Shown here: in pieces, positions 37,001 through 50,259 of the stretch
How the letters are laid out: every line of letters starts with the position of its first letter
How positions within the stretch are numbered: position 1 is the first letter of the stretch
DNA from: Rhizophagus clarus
Taxonomy: Eukaryota; Glomeromycota; Glomeromycetes; Glomerales; Glomeraceae
Assembly (NCBI GenBank): GCA_015698045.1
Contig: BLAL01000246.1
Location: 186,001-250,000 of the forward strand
DNA: 64,000 nucleotides
Direction of reading: 5' to 3'
Notes under the pieces: model-generated
The model's input: only the letters and a program-made list of their open reading frames with translations
The model's database searches: none
What the model was told of the DNA's origin: nothing
Made by a program: the position numbers and the translations under genes

Positions 37001-39076
37001 ATCAAGAAGTTGTTCAAATATAATAATGAATTATATATATTAGGATGTTCATTTCAGTTATAGAATGCCAATCATATATCCTTTAGATTGAACTGCTTTC
37101 TTCGTAATCATACAGGAAGAATAGGATTGTTTATAATATAAATTCTCACACTTTTATTATTTATTTCATATTCATTGGATATAATTTTGGGCGTGAGAAA
37201 ATTTATTAAATGAAGATGCACAATACGTACAACAAAACAAACGTACAGCACAATAACCACTTTGCTGTTTTAATAAATCTAAAATGGGCTATTCTACGAA
37301 TTTAAACTTGTTATTAATCTAATGTTAACTTTCTATAATAAATTAAATATCAGTTTATCATGTGAATTTAAATTTTTTTTTTTTTAAAAATAAAAACCAT
37401 GATATAACTTATACCATGTGTTCTTAAACGTGATTGATAATAAATTATTACGTCTGACATAGTCTAGGTGTTTTTTTATATTATTTGATGAAAAATTTGG
37501 AGAGTTAGAACAGGAATTTTAAAGAAAAAAAAATTTATAAATTATAATCAATTATTAGGATTGCTCGATAGATCGCGAATTTAATAAGACTATAGTAACA
37601 AATAGTTTAAAAGAAAACAAAAAAAAAAATACTTTATAAAAGTTTTTAACGATCCTTTACTATTTAGTGATTAATGTTATTAAAGGTGTTATTCTTTAGT
37701 TTTTTATATTCGTGTTACATACGTTGATAGTTGAGGTAATAATCCGTTAGAAACGTCGGAAACTTTGATATGATTTGATTAAATAATCTACGAAAATACA
37801 TTATTTTCAATAAGTTATACAATACGCACTTAATAAAAAATAGACATTAAAGGATGGATTCTGATCATTAATTTGATATATACAATTGATTAGATATTTA
37901 ATGTTATTCGGTATGAGGATTTATCCGGTGTAACCATCAGGCTTTTTTTAAAGTCTATTATAATAAAACTCGTTATTAAGGAATGTTATTTTAGTTTATA
38001 TAGTCTGTCACTATTTTTTAAAAATATTAAAGCATAAAACAAATTCAATGTTACTTTTCTAAATAAATTATAAATAACTTTATTGACTGAAAATTTAAGA
38101 AAAGTCGCTTAAATAATCGTGCAGTTATTTGTAAATTATAGGAGTAAATTAATTACTTAAATAATCAGAAAAGACATTGCACAATATTGGATCTTAATTT
38201 CATTCGCTAATAAATCTCGATAACATAATCTTTCAGTAATCTCGATAATATAATAAACGAAACTTTCGCCGAAGACAATTATGTTACACACTTTTCGAAA
38301 TATATTTCCTTCAAGATTTCTTCAGGAATAATTTAAAAAAATCAAAATCATGTGGATACATGCATCTTTATTTGGTTAGCGACAACCAATCACCATATAA
38401 AGGGATTATAACCAGAAATAATATATAGTGTAAATAGTAATCCATAAGTGATTCTTAAATACAATCTACTTATGCCAATAATAATTATAATATCAACATA
38501 AAAGAAATTTAAAAGGCTGCTGCTTCACATGAACGGCTTGCGCTTGTTTATTTACAATTTAAACATGATAAGAGTTCATTGAAATGATCAGATTGATAAG
38601 CTTCTGTATCGTATAACTTTACATTTTAGAATCTTGGATAGAAACAAGAATCGATAAACTGCTTACATACTTTTCAATTCGGTAAATATCGGAAAATAAT
38701 CTCTTTGTCTGTTGCAATTTTATCATCTTCAACGCGTTCTTTCATGATTTGATTATTTGAAGCTTGTTTTGTAAAAAATACTACGCAAATACGCAATTAT
38801 GCAGTACTTTATTCTTTCTGTTTCATTTATTTAATTGATTTCATCGATAAATCACAATATAATATTGTTCCATTTTCCTATTGTATGGCTTAGTAACGTT
38901 AAATTCATCTAATTTTTACATCCGAGTCAGATAATCATTTCGATAAGTATTGGGGAAACAATATCTTTATTTGTTATCCTACTTATTCCCTAATTTAAAC
39001 AGTATGGTTACGCAAGATTTATCTATTTAAGTTCTGTATAATACCATAAATTTAAAATAAATTCTCAATTTTAAAG
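34007..39076. other. intergenic sequence
   Basis: AT-rich with T13A14 near 34097. ACTTCTAACGGTTTCCGTTTCC near 35511-35532 resembles the tail of the hairpin repeat, perhaps a remnant. The last 400 bp include the block shared with the 8.8-kb locus (38675-38820). Confidence 0.5.
38675..38820 (+). repeat. upstream block shared with the 8.0-kb family member
   Basis: Contains ATTCGGTAAATATCGG and GCAGTACTTTATTCTTTCTG in the same order and orientation, relative to the downstream gene, as the minus strand of 8801-8936. Confidence 0.55.
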
Positions 39077-39292
39077 ATGTCGTTAAATGGGAATTTATTC
39101 GTTTCATCTATTAATTTTAATCGTAGACGCTATCAAAGAATCATTAATAGAAGAATTCAATATATTCAACGTCAAAGACGTATTAATAGAACACACAGAA
39201 GCCGTGCAAATAATCGAATTGCACAACTACCATTACGAATTACAAATGATTCATTTTCAGTTCAATTGTTTAATGGATCTTCTTTCCATTAA
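39077..39292 (+). CDS. small Arg-rich protein, member 2 of a three-gene family
   Basis: A 71-residue frame starting MSLNGNLFVSSINFN and ending VQLFNGSSFH. The core is highly basic (RRRYQRIINRRIQ, QRQRRINRTHRSR). Against member 1 (7962-8210), the start, the SS(V/I)NFN block, the QRI-x-N-(K/R)RI block, NRT(Y/H)R, IAQLP, I-x-ND-x-F and QLFNGSSFH all align, with a shorter linker. There is no signal peptide, Cys or membrane segment. An upstream block (38675-38820) is shared with member 1. A second frame of similar length overlaps it (39087-39302) but has no counterpart in the other members. Function is unknown. Confidence 0.75.
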   Translation: MSLNGNLFVSSINFNRRRYQRIINRRIQYIQRQRRINRTHRSRANNRIAQLPLRITNDSFSVQLFNGSSFH

Positions 39293-39369
39293 TAAGATTT
39301 AGTAAGTACGATTCTATTATTATTCGTATGATGTAGCCATAGTATATATGATCGTACTTAATTTTAATT

Positions 39370-39489
39370 AGTCCGAAGTGTAACGAACTTGATGATATCA
39401 TGTCCGGATACCCGGACAATTCCCAATTATCCTGCTCATCCCAATTCCGTAATTTACTTCGGACTTAATAACGGTTTCCGTTTTCCTAG
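39370..39489 (+). repeat. short hairpin-ended repeat, copy B
   Basis: AGTCCGAAG (39370-39378), then TGTAACGAA, and its exact complement CTTCGGACT (39457-39465), then TTAATAACGGTTT and a tail ending CCTAG. Inside is a second hairpin, TGTCCGGATACCCGGACA (39401-39418). It lies about 80 bp downstream of small Arg-rich gene 2. Confidence 0.65.
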
Positions 39490-42064
39490 TATTTTACATA
39501 TTCATAACCAATCCAAACATGTGATCAAAATCAGGCTGATCACTAGCAAAATTTCCAACAATAACGTTTGTTTTAAATTGATCAAAAAATTCTACTTTTT
39601 TTGTAGGTCGATAAAATCGGGTCTCTGATCAAGTTTCACAATTCCAATCAAATCGATTTCATGTCTTATATTTTATTACATTAAATTACTAAATTTATTT
39701 TTATATACTGTATATAGTTCATCAAGTTTAAATTTTGTTCAATTATATCTCTGGTATTACCCCAGTACTGTACGGTACATATTAACGATCTTTAATGCTA
39801 AAAATTAATTCTTTTTTTCAAATAAAAGTTTTAAAATAAATTTTTATGACATAATTTCTTTTTTCTTTTGATCATATGATGATAATTTTCTTTTAACAAA
39901 AAAAGAATTAAGAATTAAGTCATATGACAATTTCTCATTTTAATTACTATAATTATCGTACATTGATGTCGGTGACCCGATCCAATTTAAATCTGGCATT
40001 TATGACGAAATGATCAACAGATTGACAACTCAATTATGCAAAATAAATTATCCAACCGGAAGGGCAGGAAATTGAGGATTAAAGTTACTAGCAATTTAAT
40101 ATGCCAATAAAAATATCAATATATTAAATTCTCTATAGGTTTAAATATAATAATTCAAATTCAACAATAATAAATAACAAAATAATAACAGTATATTGTG
40201 TATATATATGTGTATTTAGAATGTCAAGATTATCTAACAAGTTTACATTTTCACCTTATTACTTACAGTACGTTAAAGATACTCTGATTAGTGAAGTACA
40301 CGTGATATTATATTTCTAACCCGGTTCACTTTTTTTTTTAGCCTATTAGTGTGTTGAACGAACACAATGAAATTTTTTTTTTAAAAAAAAAAAACACAAA
40401 ACATATTACAAGTTTTATCCTGTACTTTTAAAAATTCGTTATATTTATTTAATAGTCTATAGATCTCACAAATATATTTAAAAATTTTTTTTTTTTTCTC
40501 CGATTGTATATTTAAAAAATTTTTTAATATAAAAATTGGAGGATCTCATTTACGCGTCCGTTATTTAATTTTTTTTTTCTTATTTTTGCAGACTAACATG
40601 CTGTTTTCTTTTTGGATTAAGAGTAAGATCTACAAATTGCAGTTAGTGCAGAACAAAGCTCATTTCAATTGCTATATTAATGTGTGTTATCAAATATATT
40701 TGGAATGTTTTTTATTCGGAGTCTTCATTTAGTTCTAGTATTTTAAATCTTAAAATGGTTAAAAAATTTGGTACTATCTTAATTATCTGATATAACTTCA
40801 TAATATCGATCAAGCCAATCCACCCCCCTTAAAAAGTAGTATTTGCTAATTTCGTCAAAATCTGATATTAGGACAATTATAATACCCCTTTCTCCACGTA
40901 GTACCCCCCCCGGGATTATCCTAATTGCAGCTCTAGTATGGCAATTAAATTAAATTCAGCAGTGAATAATCAATAGCGATTAACATCCAATGCATATATA
41001 TATATGCATGTATATATAAAATTGAAAATTATTGAAAGCATTAATAAAAAAAAGGGCTGAAATTGGCAGGGAATAGAGATGAAATCCAATTCGTGCAGGG
41101 ATTAATTGAGCGGATTTTTATTTTATTTTATAATCGGGAATCCTTCTTTTGTGTATCACGACTGTCAGGTGATATTATTTTCGAATATCATAATAATAAT
41201 AAACAGACATCTCTACTTTTTACCAAAAGTAAATAGAGATTAATAATAAGTTTTGACTCATAACAACAATTTTCTTAACTATTAATATTTATAATAAACA
41301 AAGTATGTGTATGTGCTGCATATATGTATAATACTTGCAAAAAAAAACGATAAATATTACACCAAAATTTTATGAGCCTCTATGAAGAAATAATAGTCTT
41401 TTGTTGTCTAATGAATATTCGACGCATGTTAATTTTTTTTCTGTAGGTGGAAAATAACGTGCATCGCATAGCAGTGTCTAAAACGTCGGAAATTCCGACA
41501 AGAATTGGGGTCAGTTAATTTGGAACAAACAAACAAACAAAAAAGGTAAAGTGTTCATTATAATAATGGACAAATGATAAAATAGGTTTTTTTTGGGGCA
41601 AACATGAAATAAAGTTTATTAAGTTGTGTTATACTTTAAAATACCTTTAACAAAGCAAACAAAATTTTTTTTAATATTGTTTACTTATTATGTTTCTATT
41701 TTTTATTTTTTTATTTTTTTTTTTTGTTTTTTGTTTTAAAAAGTATAGTTAACTATCGCGGCTTTTTAATCACGTACAACTAGGAATAAACCTTCTTATC
41801 CTCCGCATTCCTATATTCTTTGTATTCTTTTAATTTTTTTTCTTTCATTTAATTACTTTCAATATTCAAAACGTGTTATACATATTACAACATTTGAATG
41901 TTTCTAATTTCGGCTTTTACATTGAAACACTCCTTTCCCTTAAATTACTGTATATAAAGGCATTAAAAAATGCGATACGTTCTCATTTTAGAACAATTCC
42001 TGTATTTCAGTACTCTTTTAATATTTCATTTGTTTAACAACTTATGTTTTAAAAAACTGCAGTA
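39490..42064. other. intergenic sequence
   Basis: AT-rich, with a T10A12 junction near 40372-40393 and the second G-run repeat (40821-40915). TATATAAAGG near 41951 could be a TATA box for the frame at 42065. Confidence 0.45.
40821..40915 (-). repeat. G-run dispersed repeat, copy 2 (inverted)
   Basis: The reverse complement parallels 30734-30870 word for word, with substitutions. It starts with a G run next to TACTACGTGGAG and ends with a G6 run. Confidence 0.55.
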
Positions 42065-42373
42065 ATGGAATGTAATAATATCCTCATGAATTTATATAGT
42101 ATGTTTGTTATTTTTATATATATTTTTTTTTTTCCAAAAATTCTTTATTCTTTAATTCTTTCCATTTTTCATTCAATTGGTAGAATAATTGTTTGTTATA
42201 CGAAAATAAAAAAAAATTTTTATAAAAATATCACAACAATTTATTTTTTATTATTGTTGTTTCATATTTACTTATCTATTGTTCATATTAAAGTTTCAAA
42301 GACTCTCTTTAGTAAAATTAAACCTGAAGGAGAATACATAAATAAAAAATTTTTTAAAGTATTAATGTATTAA
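42065..42373 (+). CDS. hypothetical small membrane protein (102 aa)
   Basis: An open frame with two strongly hydrophobic stretches (about residues 12-43 and 56-76) separated by a basic segment (TKIKKNFYK) and followed by a basic tail. This would suit a two-pass membrane protein. A TATATAAAG box lies about 110 bp upstream. Phe, Ile and Tyr are over-represented, which is also what translating AT-rich DNA gives, so it could be chance. I recognise no family. Confidence 0.3.
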   Translation: MECNNILMNLYSMFVIFIYIFFFPKILYSLILSIFHSIGRIIVCYTKIKKNFYKNITTIYFLLLLFHIYLSIVHIKVSKTLFSKIKPEGEYINKKFFKVLMY

Positions 42374-43473
42374 CGAAAAAAAAAAATTTTATTTTATTAA
42401 GTTTGAAGTACTTTATATTTACAATTGAAAAAAATGGACCCATTTAATAACTTACATAAAAATCCCAGGTTTTTCAAATTTTTTGTGAAATTTCCCAATT
42501 ATATTAATCTATCTATCGTCTCATGTAATGATAGAACTATAAATGAATTTTTATTGTTTCCTGGTTTGTCAATAAAATTATAAGCCGCTAACAAAGATAA
42601 CAATGATTAACCTTTTAACTAACCATATTTATAATAAAAGAGATCTTTTTTTTTTAAGAGTCATTATGATATTCTGATTCATAAACGCATAGAAATCAAG
42701 CGCGTGTTAAATCACATGAAATTTCATTTAGAATCACGATTCTGTAATGAATATACTAAGCTTAAATTATATATTATCAACCATAATAATCATTATTGTG
42801 ATACTTTTAAAGTGAAATTGAATATTCATTCACCTCCAAATTAATTATTATATTTCTCTTTTAGAAATCATTAAATCGAATTGTTATTACGCCATTTGAC
42901 GTTAATAATATTACTAATACAATATATATACCTATAAGGGGTCACGTTAAAATTTCGAAACTCATGGTTCCGACAAAATCATAGTACCGAGCTGATGTCA
43001 TAATCCGATAACACATGATTTTTTCATTATACCGCATTTCGGATTTTTTTCAGGATTTAGTCTGTCGGGATAATGTATCGTCGTATATTGAGAGTTTCGA
43101 TCGGAATTTCGTAGTATCAAACTCCATATGCAATTTAATTCATGTTTTCTGAAATGAAATTTTGTAATATTCGCACTCTTATAACTCATAATTTTTTCTT
43201 CTTACAGATGAAGAACGATATAACGGATCCCAGTAGTAAAATTTCGATAATCGAACAAATATAGATTTATCGGAACACGTGCGCGAACATAATCTATAAA
43301 AAGAAAAAAATAAATCAATTATTACCCAAAACTGTTTGACGTTACTTTCTCTCTTCAATTAACAAATGTGCACGTTATATCCTCTTAAATATATAAAGTC
43401 TATGGAAATAAAAAAAAAAAATTCAACACCGTAATTTTCTATAAAATACAATATTATTTATTAATACATCTCG
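42374..43473. other. intergenic sequence
   Basis: AT-rich with a somewhat GC-richer segment at 42930-43260. No gene or repeat partner identified in the window. Confidence 0.45.
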
Positions 43474-43481
43474 ATTTGTCG

Positions 43482-44457
43482 TAGAGCTTGGAACCGGTTA
43501 AGCTTAACCGGTTAATTAATCGGTCAAATTAACCGGTTAAATGCAGATCATTGTCATATATAGATAATATGTAACATCTCGGGGAATTTTTTTTTGCAAT
43601 TTTATACTGTTTAACGATAATTTTATTTAAACATTTTTTAAGTCAATAAATTTTTTTGTTTAAATAGGACACTAAAAATAAATATCTTTATTTTATAAAT
43701 TACAATTATGACTGAACTGCCCGAAGATGATAATTTTTCTGATTAATAAGTATATTACAGAAAAACCAGATTATACTTACAATCCTTATAAATGGTGGAA
43801 TAAACATAAAAAAGATTTCCCATAATATTCATATTAGCACAAAAATTTTTATCAACCACCCAGCCACTTCCTTTCCTAGTGAACGCCTTTTTTCAGATGC
43901 TGGGAATAATATGACTAACAAGCGTACATCCTTAAGCTCAAAAATTTTTCAAGAAAATATTGTTCATAAAAAGAAATGCAAATTTATGGATATATTTACA
44001 CAACTTCAGTTGCTAATAAGGTAAATAATATTATTAAACATTCTATTTGAATTTCAAATATCAAATTAACATCATTTATAAAATTTAGAAATAACTTTTA
44101 TGAATACCAATGAATTACCAATTATTAAATTATCTTTTTTTTATTGATATTTATTTAATTGTTTATTTGTATTTTTTGATGCAATGGGAATTTTAGGTGA
44201 AAATGCAACATCATATGTATTATAATTATAATATATATATTTTTTTTAAAATAAATAAATTTATGTTTTATATAAAATATTTAATATTTACTAGCCGTTC
44301 CATACAATAAATTGAAAAAAACATATTATTAATCGGTTAATAACCGGTTAACCATATCACAAATTAACCGATTAATTAACCGGTTAATTAACCGGTTAAG
44401 GCACTGATTAACCGATTTTTAACCGGTTAAGGTTTTTTGTACCGGTTCCAAGCTCTA
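43482..44457 (+). mobile_element. non-autonomous hAT transposon, 976 bp
   Basis: The ends TAGAGCTTGGAACCGGT (43482-43498) and ACCGGTTCCAAGCTCTA (44441-44457) are perfect inverted repeats of 17 bp. Flanks ATTTGTCG (43474-43481) and TATTGTCG (44458-44465) match at 6 of 8 positions, as expected for a decayed 8-bp hAT duplication. Both subterminal regions carry palindromic TTAACCGGTTAA words: two perfect and several near-perfect on the left, several more on the right. Only the C-terminal part of a transposase remains inside. Confidence 0.85.
43708..44020 (+). pseudogene. hAT transposase C-terminal dimerisation domain, remnant
   Basis: Pieces in different frames read in the order of a hAT dimerisation domain: an acidic start (MTELPEDDNFSD), a WW-containing segment (NPYKWWNKHKKDFP, 43781-43822), a degraded linker, then SERLFSDAGNNMTNKRTSLS (from about 43879) continuing to a Lys-rich end. 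SERLFSxAGxxxxxKRxxL is the signature of the family. Stops and frameshifts separate the pieces, and the N-terminal zinc finger and catalytic region are absent. Confidence 0.8.
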
Positions 44458-44465
44458 TATTGTCG

Positions 44466-47400
44466 TTCCGAATTTTTAATGATGAATCTTTTTAAATTCC
44501 TTATTTGTTACTAATTTTTATGGTATATCATGTTTATTTTATAGGCATGTTGTTTAATAGATAACTTTGAAATCTATCCTCATTCTCCTGATTTACCATT
44601 ATTTATTGATGTAACGCTTGTAAGTTTACAGGTCCTTCAGCAGAAACATTCACATTAATTGCTTCGATCGAAGACAATAATCATGTAAAATTTTCATTAA
44701 AACGGACGACAGACTGGTTCATCAGTGGGTGGCTGAAATTGCTGCTTAATGTACAGTCGGAATCCCTGTATCTGTTCCGAGGTTCTCTTATATGTTCTTG
44801 CGGAGAAATCAGTTTAAAGGACCAGATTCTTTTAATGACAAAATTCTATCAATCAAACCGGGATAGTTTAACTAAGCAGTATGATTTCCTTACGTGATTT
44901 ATCTTACCTTTTTATTCTCCTACTTATTTAATTGTTTATTTATTTATTTATTTAATTTCACTGTTAGACTTAGCATGTTCTTTTTTATATATCTGGAAGC
45001 ATTTGGCTGGAATTATGACATTAAGAAATTAAGTATGTGACAAATAATATATGTGACAAATAGGTTTACTAACCGAAAAAATTCGGTTCCTCCCATTGGA
45101 GAGTAGAGGTATGTGACACGGTGACAAAGATATTAGGATCCCGTGATCCTACAGCTTTTTTTGGGAGAAATTCTGAATTTCTCAACAAATTATTTATTCT
45201 TAATGCTACAATTTATTAAAAAGATAATATATGAGTCGGATTGTGTTGTGTTAAAAACTTGAATGAATTGTCCAAAGTATCAAAGATATGTTAATGCACA
45301 ACATGTTTACTTGCTTATAGATGATGGTTTGGTTTTTTTTTGAGAATTCAAATATTTTAAATATTTGGTTGTTTATTATAAATTATACATGTTTACTATC
45401 TAAAAAAAAATAATTACTAGCTAATGGACCTTGTTATTGAAATAATTGAAGACATTGAACGATCAAATTTTTAGTTTTATATTTAACTTCAAATATTGGC
45501 CAAAAAATGATTTATATTACACATATCAGGTACCTGATATGTATATTATATGAATAAAAAACTCAATATTTATATATTACTGCAATAAATTCCACTTTGT
45601 CTATTCAGATGATATAATAGTATTATAATACGCCCACCCTTTTTGAGATAGGAGCGAATTGTATCTTTGTTGAAATTGCTTGTTGCCCTGTTACTTCTTT
45701 TTTGTCAGGGGAATTGAGTGAAATTACGAAATTACCAACGAGATTTCTAGCTAGTATTTCGTGCTGAGTAGCAAATGATTATTTTAATACGTGTAGTCGT
45801 CGTGTACGATACAAAATTTTGATGAACGAAACAATTAATGCGTTGAGTTCTACCTGTGTATAATGACGAATATTTATTTGATTATAAAATAAATCGAAGA
45901 CGCTCGTCAATAATGAGGAAACATTGTTTTTCCGTAATTATGGACAAATTATATATCGGATAATTAGATAGTGGTGGCTAACTGACTGCGCAACTGAAAA
46001 ATAGAAAAGTTGTGACTTTTAATACTTAAATTCTAGTTGACGTAAAGTGATATCAGATATGATACACGATAAGGATTTAAAAGGTCCATAATTAAGATTT
46101 TTAGTATTTTGACAAATAGTTAGTCGTCAAATTTGGTATAAAATCATATTTTGACATTTTACAGAAGAGTAAATTATCATTTGGCTTTAATTCGCTAATT
46201 TTTTTTATTAGACAGCTCAATTAACATTCGAAAGTTGATGCAATCACACAGCAACTAAGTGAAATAAAACAATCTTAAAAAATTGGTTAGAGGACAAAAG
46301 CAAACTTCAAACAAAAGAAAAAATAAAAAACAACGGATAACTACTAACTGAGCGTGTCATTTTGACAAATATATTTGGTTCTTTTCCCAAAATATCATCA
46401 TCACTTACTTCATAGTAGAACGAAAGCTCTTCCCCAATTATGCTATGGAATGGATTATCGTATATAAACTCATTTATTCAACTACTAACCCTATATGATA
46501 CCACTTTATCACGTCAAATTACAAAATTGTAAATTGATATAAAGTAAAATTATTTCAATTCATGGTATTCATGGTGCAATTTGTTCGAAATTTATTAACA
46601 AACTTCAGGCGTAATTGACTATAGAATAATTGGAGAAATTGGTAAAATAATAATATTTTTGGGTACTAATTAAATTAGCCAACCAACTAATTTTATTTTT
46701 ATTATGGTTTGAACATTATTCAACACCAAAATATAACAATAACGAAATCTTTGATTGAATCGTTCTAATAACCATTTTCGTGATGGCGTTTTACCATCAT
46801 TCGTCATTTCCACCTTTTTTTCCTTTTAATTAATGGTGTCATTACCCGCAGGAATGGGTACGTAATGATTAACTAATATTGTTCATTAAAAAAAAGTCAA
46901 TGAACAAAACTTCATTACGTTAAGTAATAAACATATCGCCATAACTCCGTTAATGTATAAATAATATAAATAAAAAATTTTTTCTCGATAATTCAAAATT
47001 GTCTTTTTTTTTATATATTTCTGTATTGTAAATTACTCCGGTTATCGGACTCGGACTAACTTTGTATTGATAAAGATCATCTATCAATAAATCATTACTG
47101 AATGCTTTCTCTTAAAATAATTTGCATAACCAAAGATAAACTCTAAATATACAACTTTGTTACACAAGCTATAAAAGTTTCTACGGTTTTTCTGTGAACC
47201 AATATTGAATTCATTGTGAAAAAATTAATTTTTTTTATTTGTTTCTATAAATAACAATCATTCATGTCATAAAGTATTCACTTATATTTAATTTTCAAAT
47301 GTTAAAATACAAAGTGCTCTGGTTATTTCTGGCTTCTCATTTCGAAAATTTATTTTATTTATTTAAGTGTTGTACAAATAATTTAATGATTTAGAAGTTC

Positions 47401-48640
47401 CAAAAATGTTCTAAGTATGACATAATTCACAATGAAAACGAACAATGCATATTACACAATGGGCAATCTCAGAACGTCATTGTAAATGTCTATAATGAAT
47501 GAAAATAACACAAAAATTTGCATGTATAAATAAAAAAAAAAAAATTTATTTTTTTAGGTCGGAGTAATTAAATTCCTTATTTGAGCGAGGTCATTCAGCC
47601 ATTTGCATTTATTACATTTTCATTTAATCATTCAAATAACTATAATGGTAATGAGCCGTAGAGCTAGAAGCTTTAATTGATAATTCGCGCATGAATGAAT
47701 GATGGTGCCGAACTTTCGATAGATTTTTTTTTTTTTTTTGCTTTTTCCTTTCTTTTTCAAAAGCATTTATGTAAAATGGTGTTTGTTAAATTTATATAAT
47801 CGAATTTTAGAGAATTATATGTTCAATAGTATATTTATGAGTGATGAAAAATTCTATTAGTCGAGAAATTGTTAAAATTGAAAAAAAATGTATTCATGTA
47901 ACAATAGAGTTTTTTATATCTGATTCTATTGTTATGTCATTTAAAACAAATATATAATTCGTACATTTTACTAAAATTAAAAATTATTAATGACTATAAA
48001 AACGATTTTATTCGGAAAAAAAAAAAAATTTATAGTCAAATAAACGCAAGAAAAAAGTGCAATTTTAAAAAAGAATATCAATAGTATATATAATAATGGC
48101 AAATTATTAGGAGGTTTAAAAATAATGCGGAATTAAATAATAACCCAAATTAAAATTCTAATTAATAAAATTAATAAGAATTAAGGGTATTTTATTACCA
48201 ATGTTAGTTTTAAATTGCTAAAAGTTCTCCCCCAATATGTCCTATTAAATAAAATTAAAGGTTTCGGATTCAACGTGTTTTCAATATTGATAAGGGACGA
48301 TTAATAAGGGAGACACATTATATATAAAATGTGGTCTGGAAAACCCTACAGAACGCGCAATTAAAAATTCTTTAAATTCTAACTATAAATGTGCAATACG
48401 AATGTTTTTTTTTCTGTCGCACAAAGAAACAATTGAAATACGCTTATCAATGAATCCATATCAAAAAAGATCCTCTTGATAAACTAATCAATCAAAGATA
48501 TATATGTAAATCTACGAATGAAAGATTTTGCGATACCGAGTATATCGATATACAATTGAATAAGAAAAAAAAAAGAAAGAAAGAAAATTAAAAATTCCAA
48601 TCTTCCAATCTTTTGCCAATCTAATAGTTTTTTTTTTTTT
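44466..48640. other. intergenic sequence
   Basis: No gene supported. The stretch near 44750-44880 (CAGTCGGAATCCCTG...) faintly resembles a pogo-type transposon end, but I find no partner. The rest is AT-rich. Confidence 0.45.
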
Positions 48641-48838
48641 TTAATAGAATGAACCCCCATTGAAAAATTGATTTATCAGATCATCCGTTGTAATTTGTCG
48701 AAGAGAAAGGTTCTTGATACGATTCAACGTGTCCTCATTATTAATAGACCCTTTCAATTGAGCACTTCTTCGAAAAATTCTATTTACAATCATCTTTCTC
48801 CTCGTTTGATTCTGTCTTCTTCGAGAAAAAATTGCCAT
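48641..48838 (-). CDS. small Arg-rich protein, member 3 of a three-gene family
   Basis: A 65-residue frame from ATG 48836-48838 (MAIFSRRRQNQTRRKMIVNR) to the stop at 48641, ending FFNGGSFY. It is the most diverged member: the basic core is kept (RRR, TRRK, NRIFRR), and the C-terminal block reads LRQITTDDLINQFFNGGSFY against LPLRITNDSFSVQLFNGSSFH in member 2. The frame is open 51 codons further up, but this ATG gives a length like the others and leaves the putative promoter outside the gene. No Cys, signal peptide or membrane segment. Function unknown. Confidence 0.65.
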   Translation of the reverse strand: MAIFSRRRQNQTRRKMIVNRIFRRSAQLKGSINNEDTLNRIKNLSLRQITTDDLINQFFNGGSFY

Positions 48839-48934
48839 GTATTTTAATGTATAAATGTATCTTATTTTTATTTTTATTATTATTGTTTTTCCTGAAGAAA
48901 GGAATAAAAAAATTATTTTGCGGTAAAAATTGGT

Positions 48935-48963
48935 GTTTATATAATCTATTGAACAAATCCAAA
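48935..48963 (-). promoter_or_regulatory. putative core promoter of small Arg-rich gene 3
   Basis: TATATAAAC (48935-48943) with TTTGGATTTGTTCA (48950-48963) just upstream on the minus strand. The latter matches the motif upstream of member 1 at 12 of 14 positions. Confidence 0.4.
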
Positions 48964-48991
48964 TGCAAACAACAACTTTAAAAGCAGACAC

Positions 48992-50259
48992 GCTTCAATC
49001 GCGCGTTGAACTTGTTTTCACAACTACATACGGGTATATGCGTTAAAGTTTCCTACCACCAATAAATCAAATCCGTCGGAAATCTTCTAATTTAGAAATG
49101 CAAAAATAATCAAGCTTCATTAGGATACTGTAAATTGACCATCTTTAATCGATGTATGTAGTATTGTGGTATTTAAACCAATTAAATTAATTTTAGACTT
49201 TCTACATTTGCATACGTACGACATAAACTTATCAGCAAAGATTAACTAGATAAGAGATGCGAAGATAAACATGAGAACTTACTTTCACATTGTTTAATTC
49301 CTATTCTAAGTGACCTACGCTCCTGTACTGTACCTAATAATTCCGATTTTTTTTATCTAAGTTATTAGTTATCTTGAGTTATCTTGGCATACACGTTCTA
49401 ACTTTTTTTAATTGAAATGAACAATACACGTTAAATTTTCGATTCCGAAATTTTCCGAATGGTTTATTCGGTTTTAGTTAACCTCCTTTCTATACTATAG
49501 ATAAAATGAACTTTTCAAAGATTAAAAGATTGCCTACATACATGTAGATGTTTAGATTTGATAGTTTTAATGAGACGATACATATATTTGGAGTCTAATG
49601 TGTTATCTTGTTATCCTTTGTAATTTAAATATTTCAACTAAAATAGAAAATATTAAACGCGGTAAAAAAAAACGCGTTTATATAGTTTTCTATTTTTGTT
49701 CATTAAATTATTAAATTACTGTATATCAAACACGATCCAGATTTAAAGATTACATCCTATGATTAAAATGTTGATAAATAGAGATAATGCAGTGCTTAAA
49801 TTATAAAATAAGGGACTATTTCTGGCTGATCCTTCCCTTTTAATACCAATACCTTTAATACCTTTGACTCGGAATATTGATAGCGTAATAGTGATAAGAT
49901 CAAAAAAATTACTAGACAATGAATATGATTTTACACTTTTACGGTTACACGTTATATTATTTATATTACAAGACAATCAGTTTCACAATAAGCCACTAAA
50001 ATTACACCTGTATGTATTTATATATATATATATATATATTTGATATATTACAATTTTCATACCTTATAATATTGGCCAGAATTAATAACGATATAAAACA
50101 ATCATAATATTGTTCACATTATATTATAAGCTCAAATTTATCTAAAATTTCAAATTTACTATTTATTTATTTATTTATTTATTTATTTATTATTGTTTAA
50201 GCAGTTCTCACACACCGCATTTGTATCAACAGCTTTTCAAAAAACAGTATAAATCGAAA
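48992..50259. other. intergenic sequence with microsatellites
   Basis: Contains a TA repeat (about 50018-50038) and a TTTA repeat (about 50160-50192). No gene supported. Confidence 0.5.

Noticed and set aside
44750..44880. Possible pogo-type transposon end (CAGTCGGAATCCCTG)
   Set aside because: No inverted partner, TA flank or shared subterminal words could be found.
50160..50192. TTTA repeat considered as a CRISPR-like or regulatory array
   Set aside because: It is a simple microsatellite without spacers.
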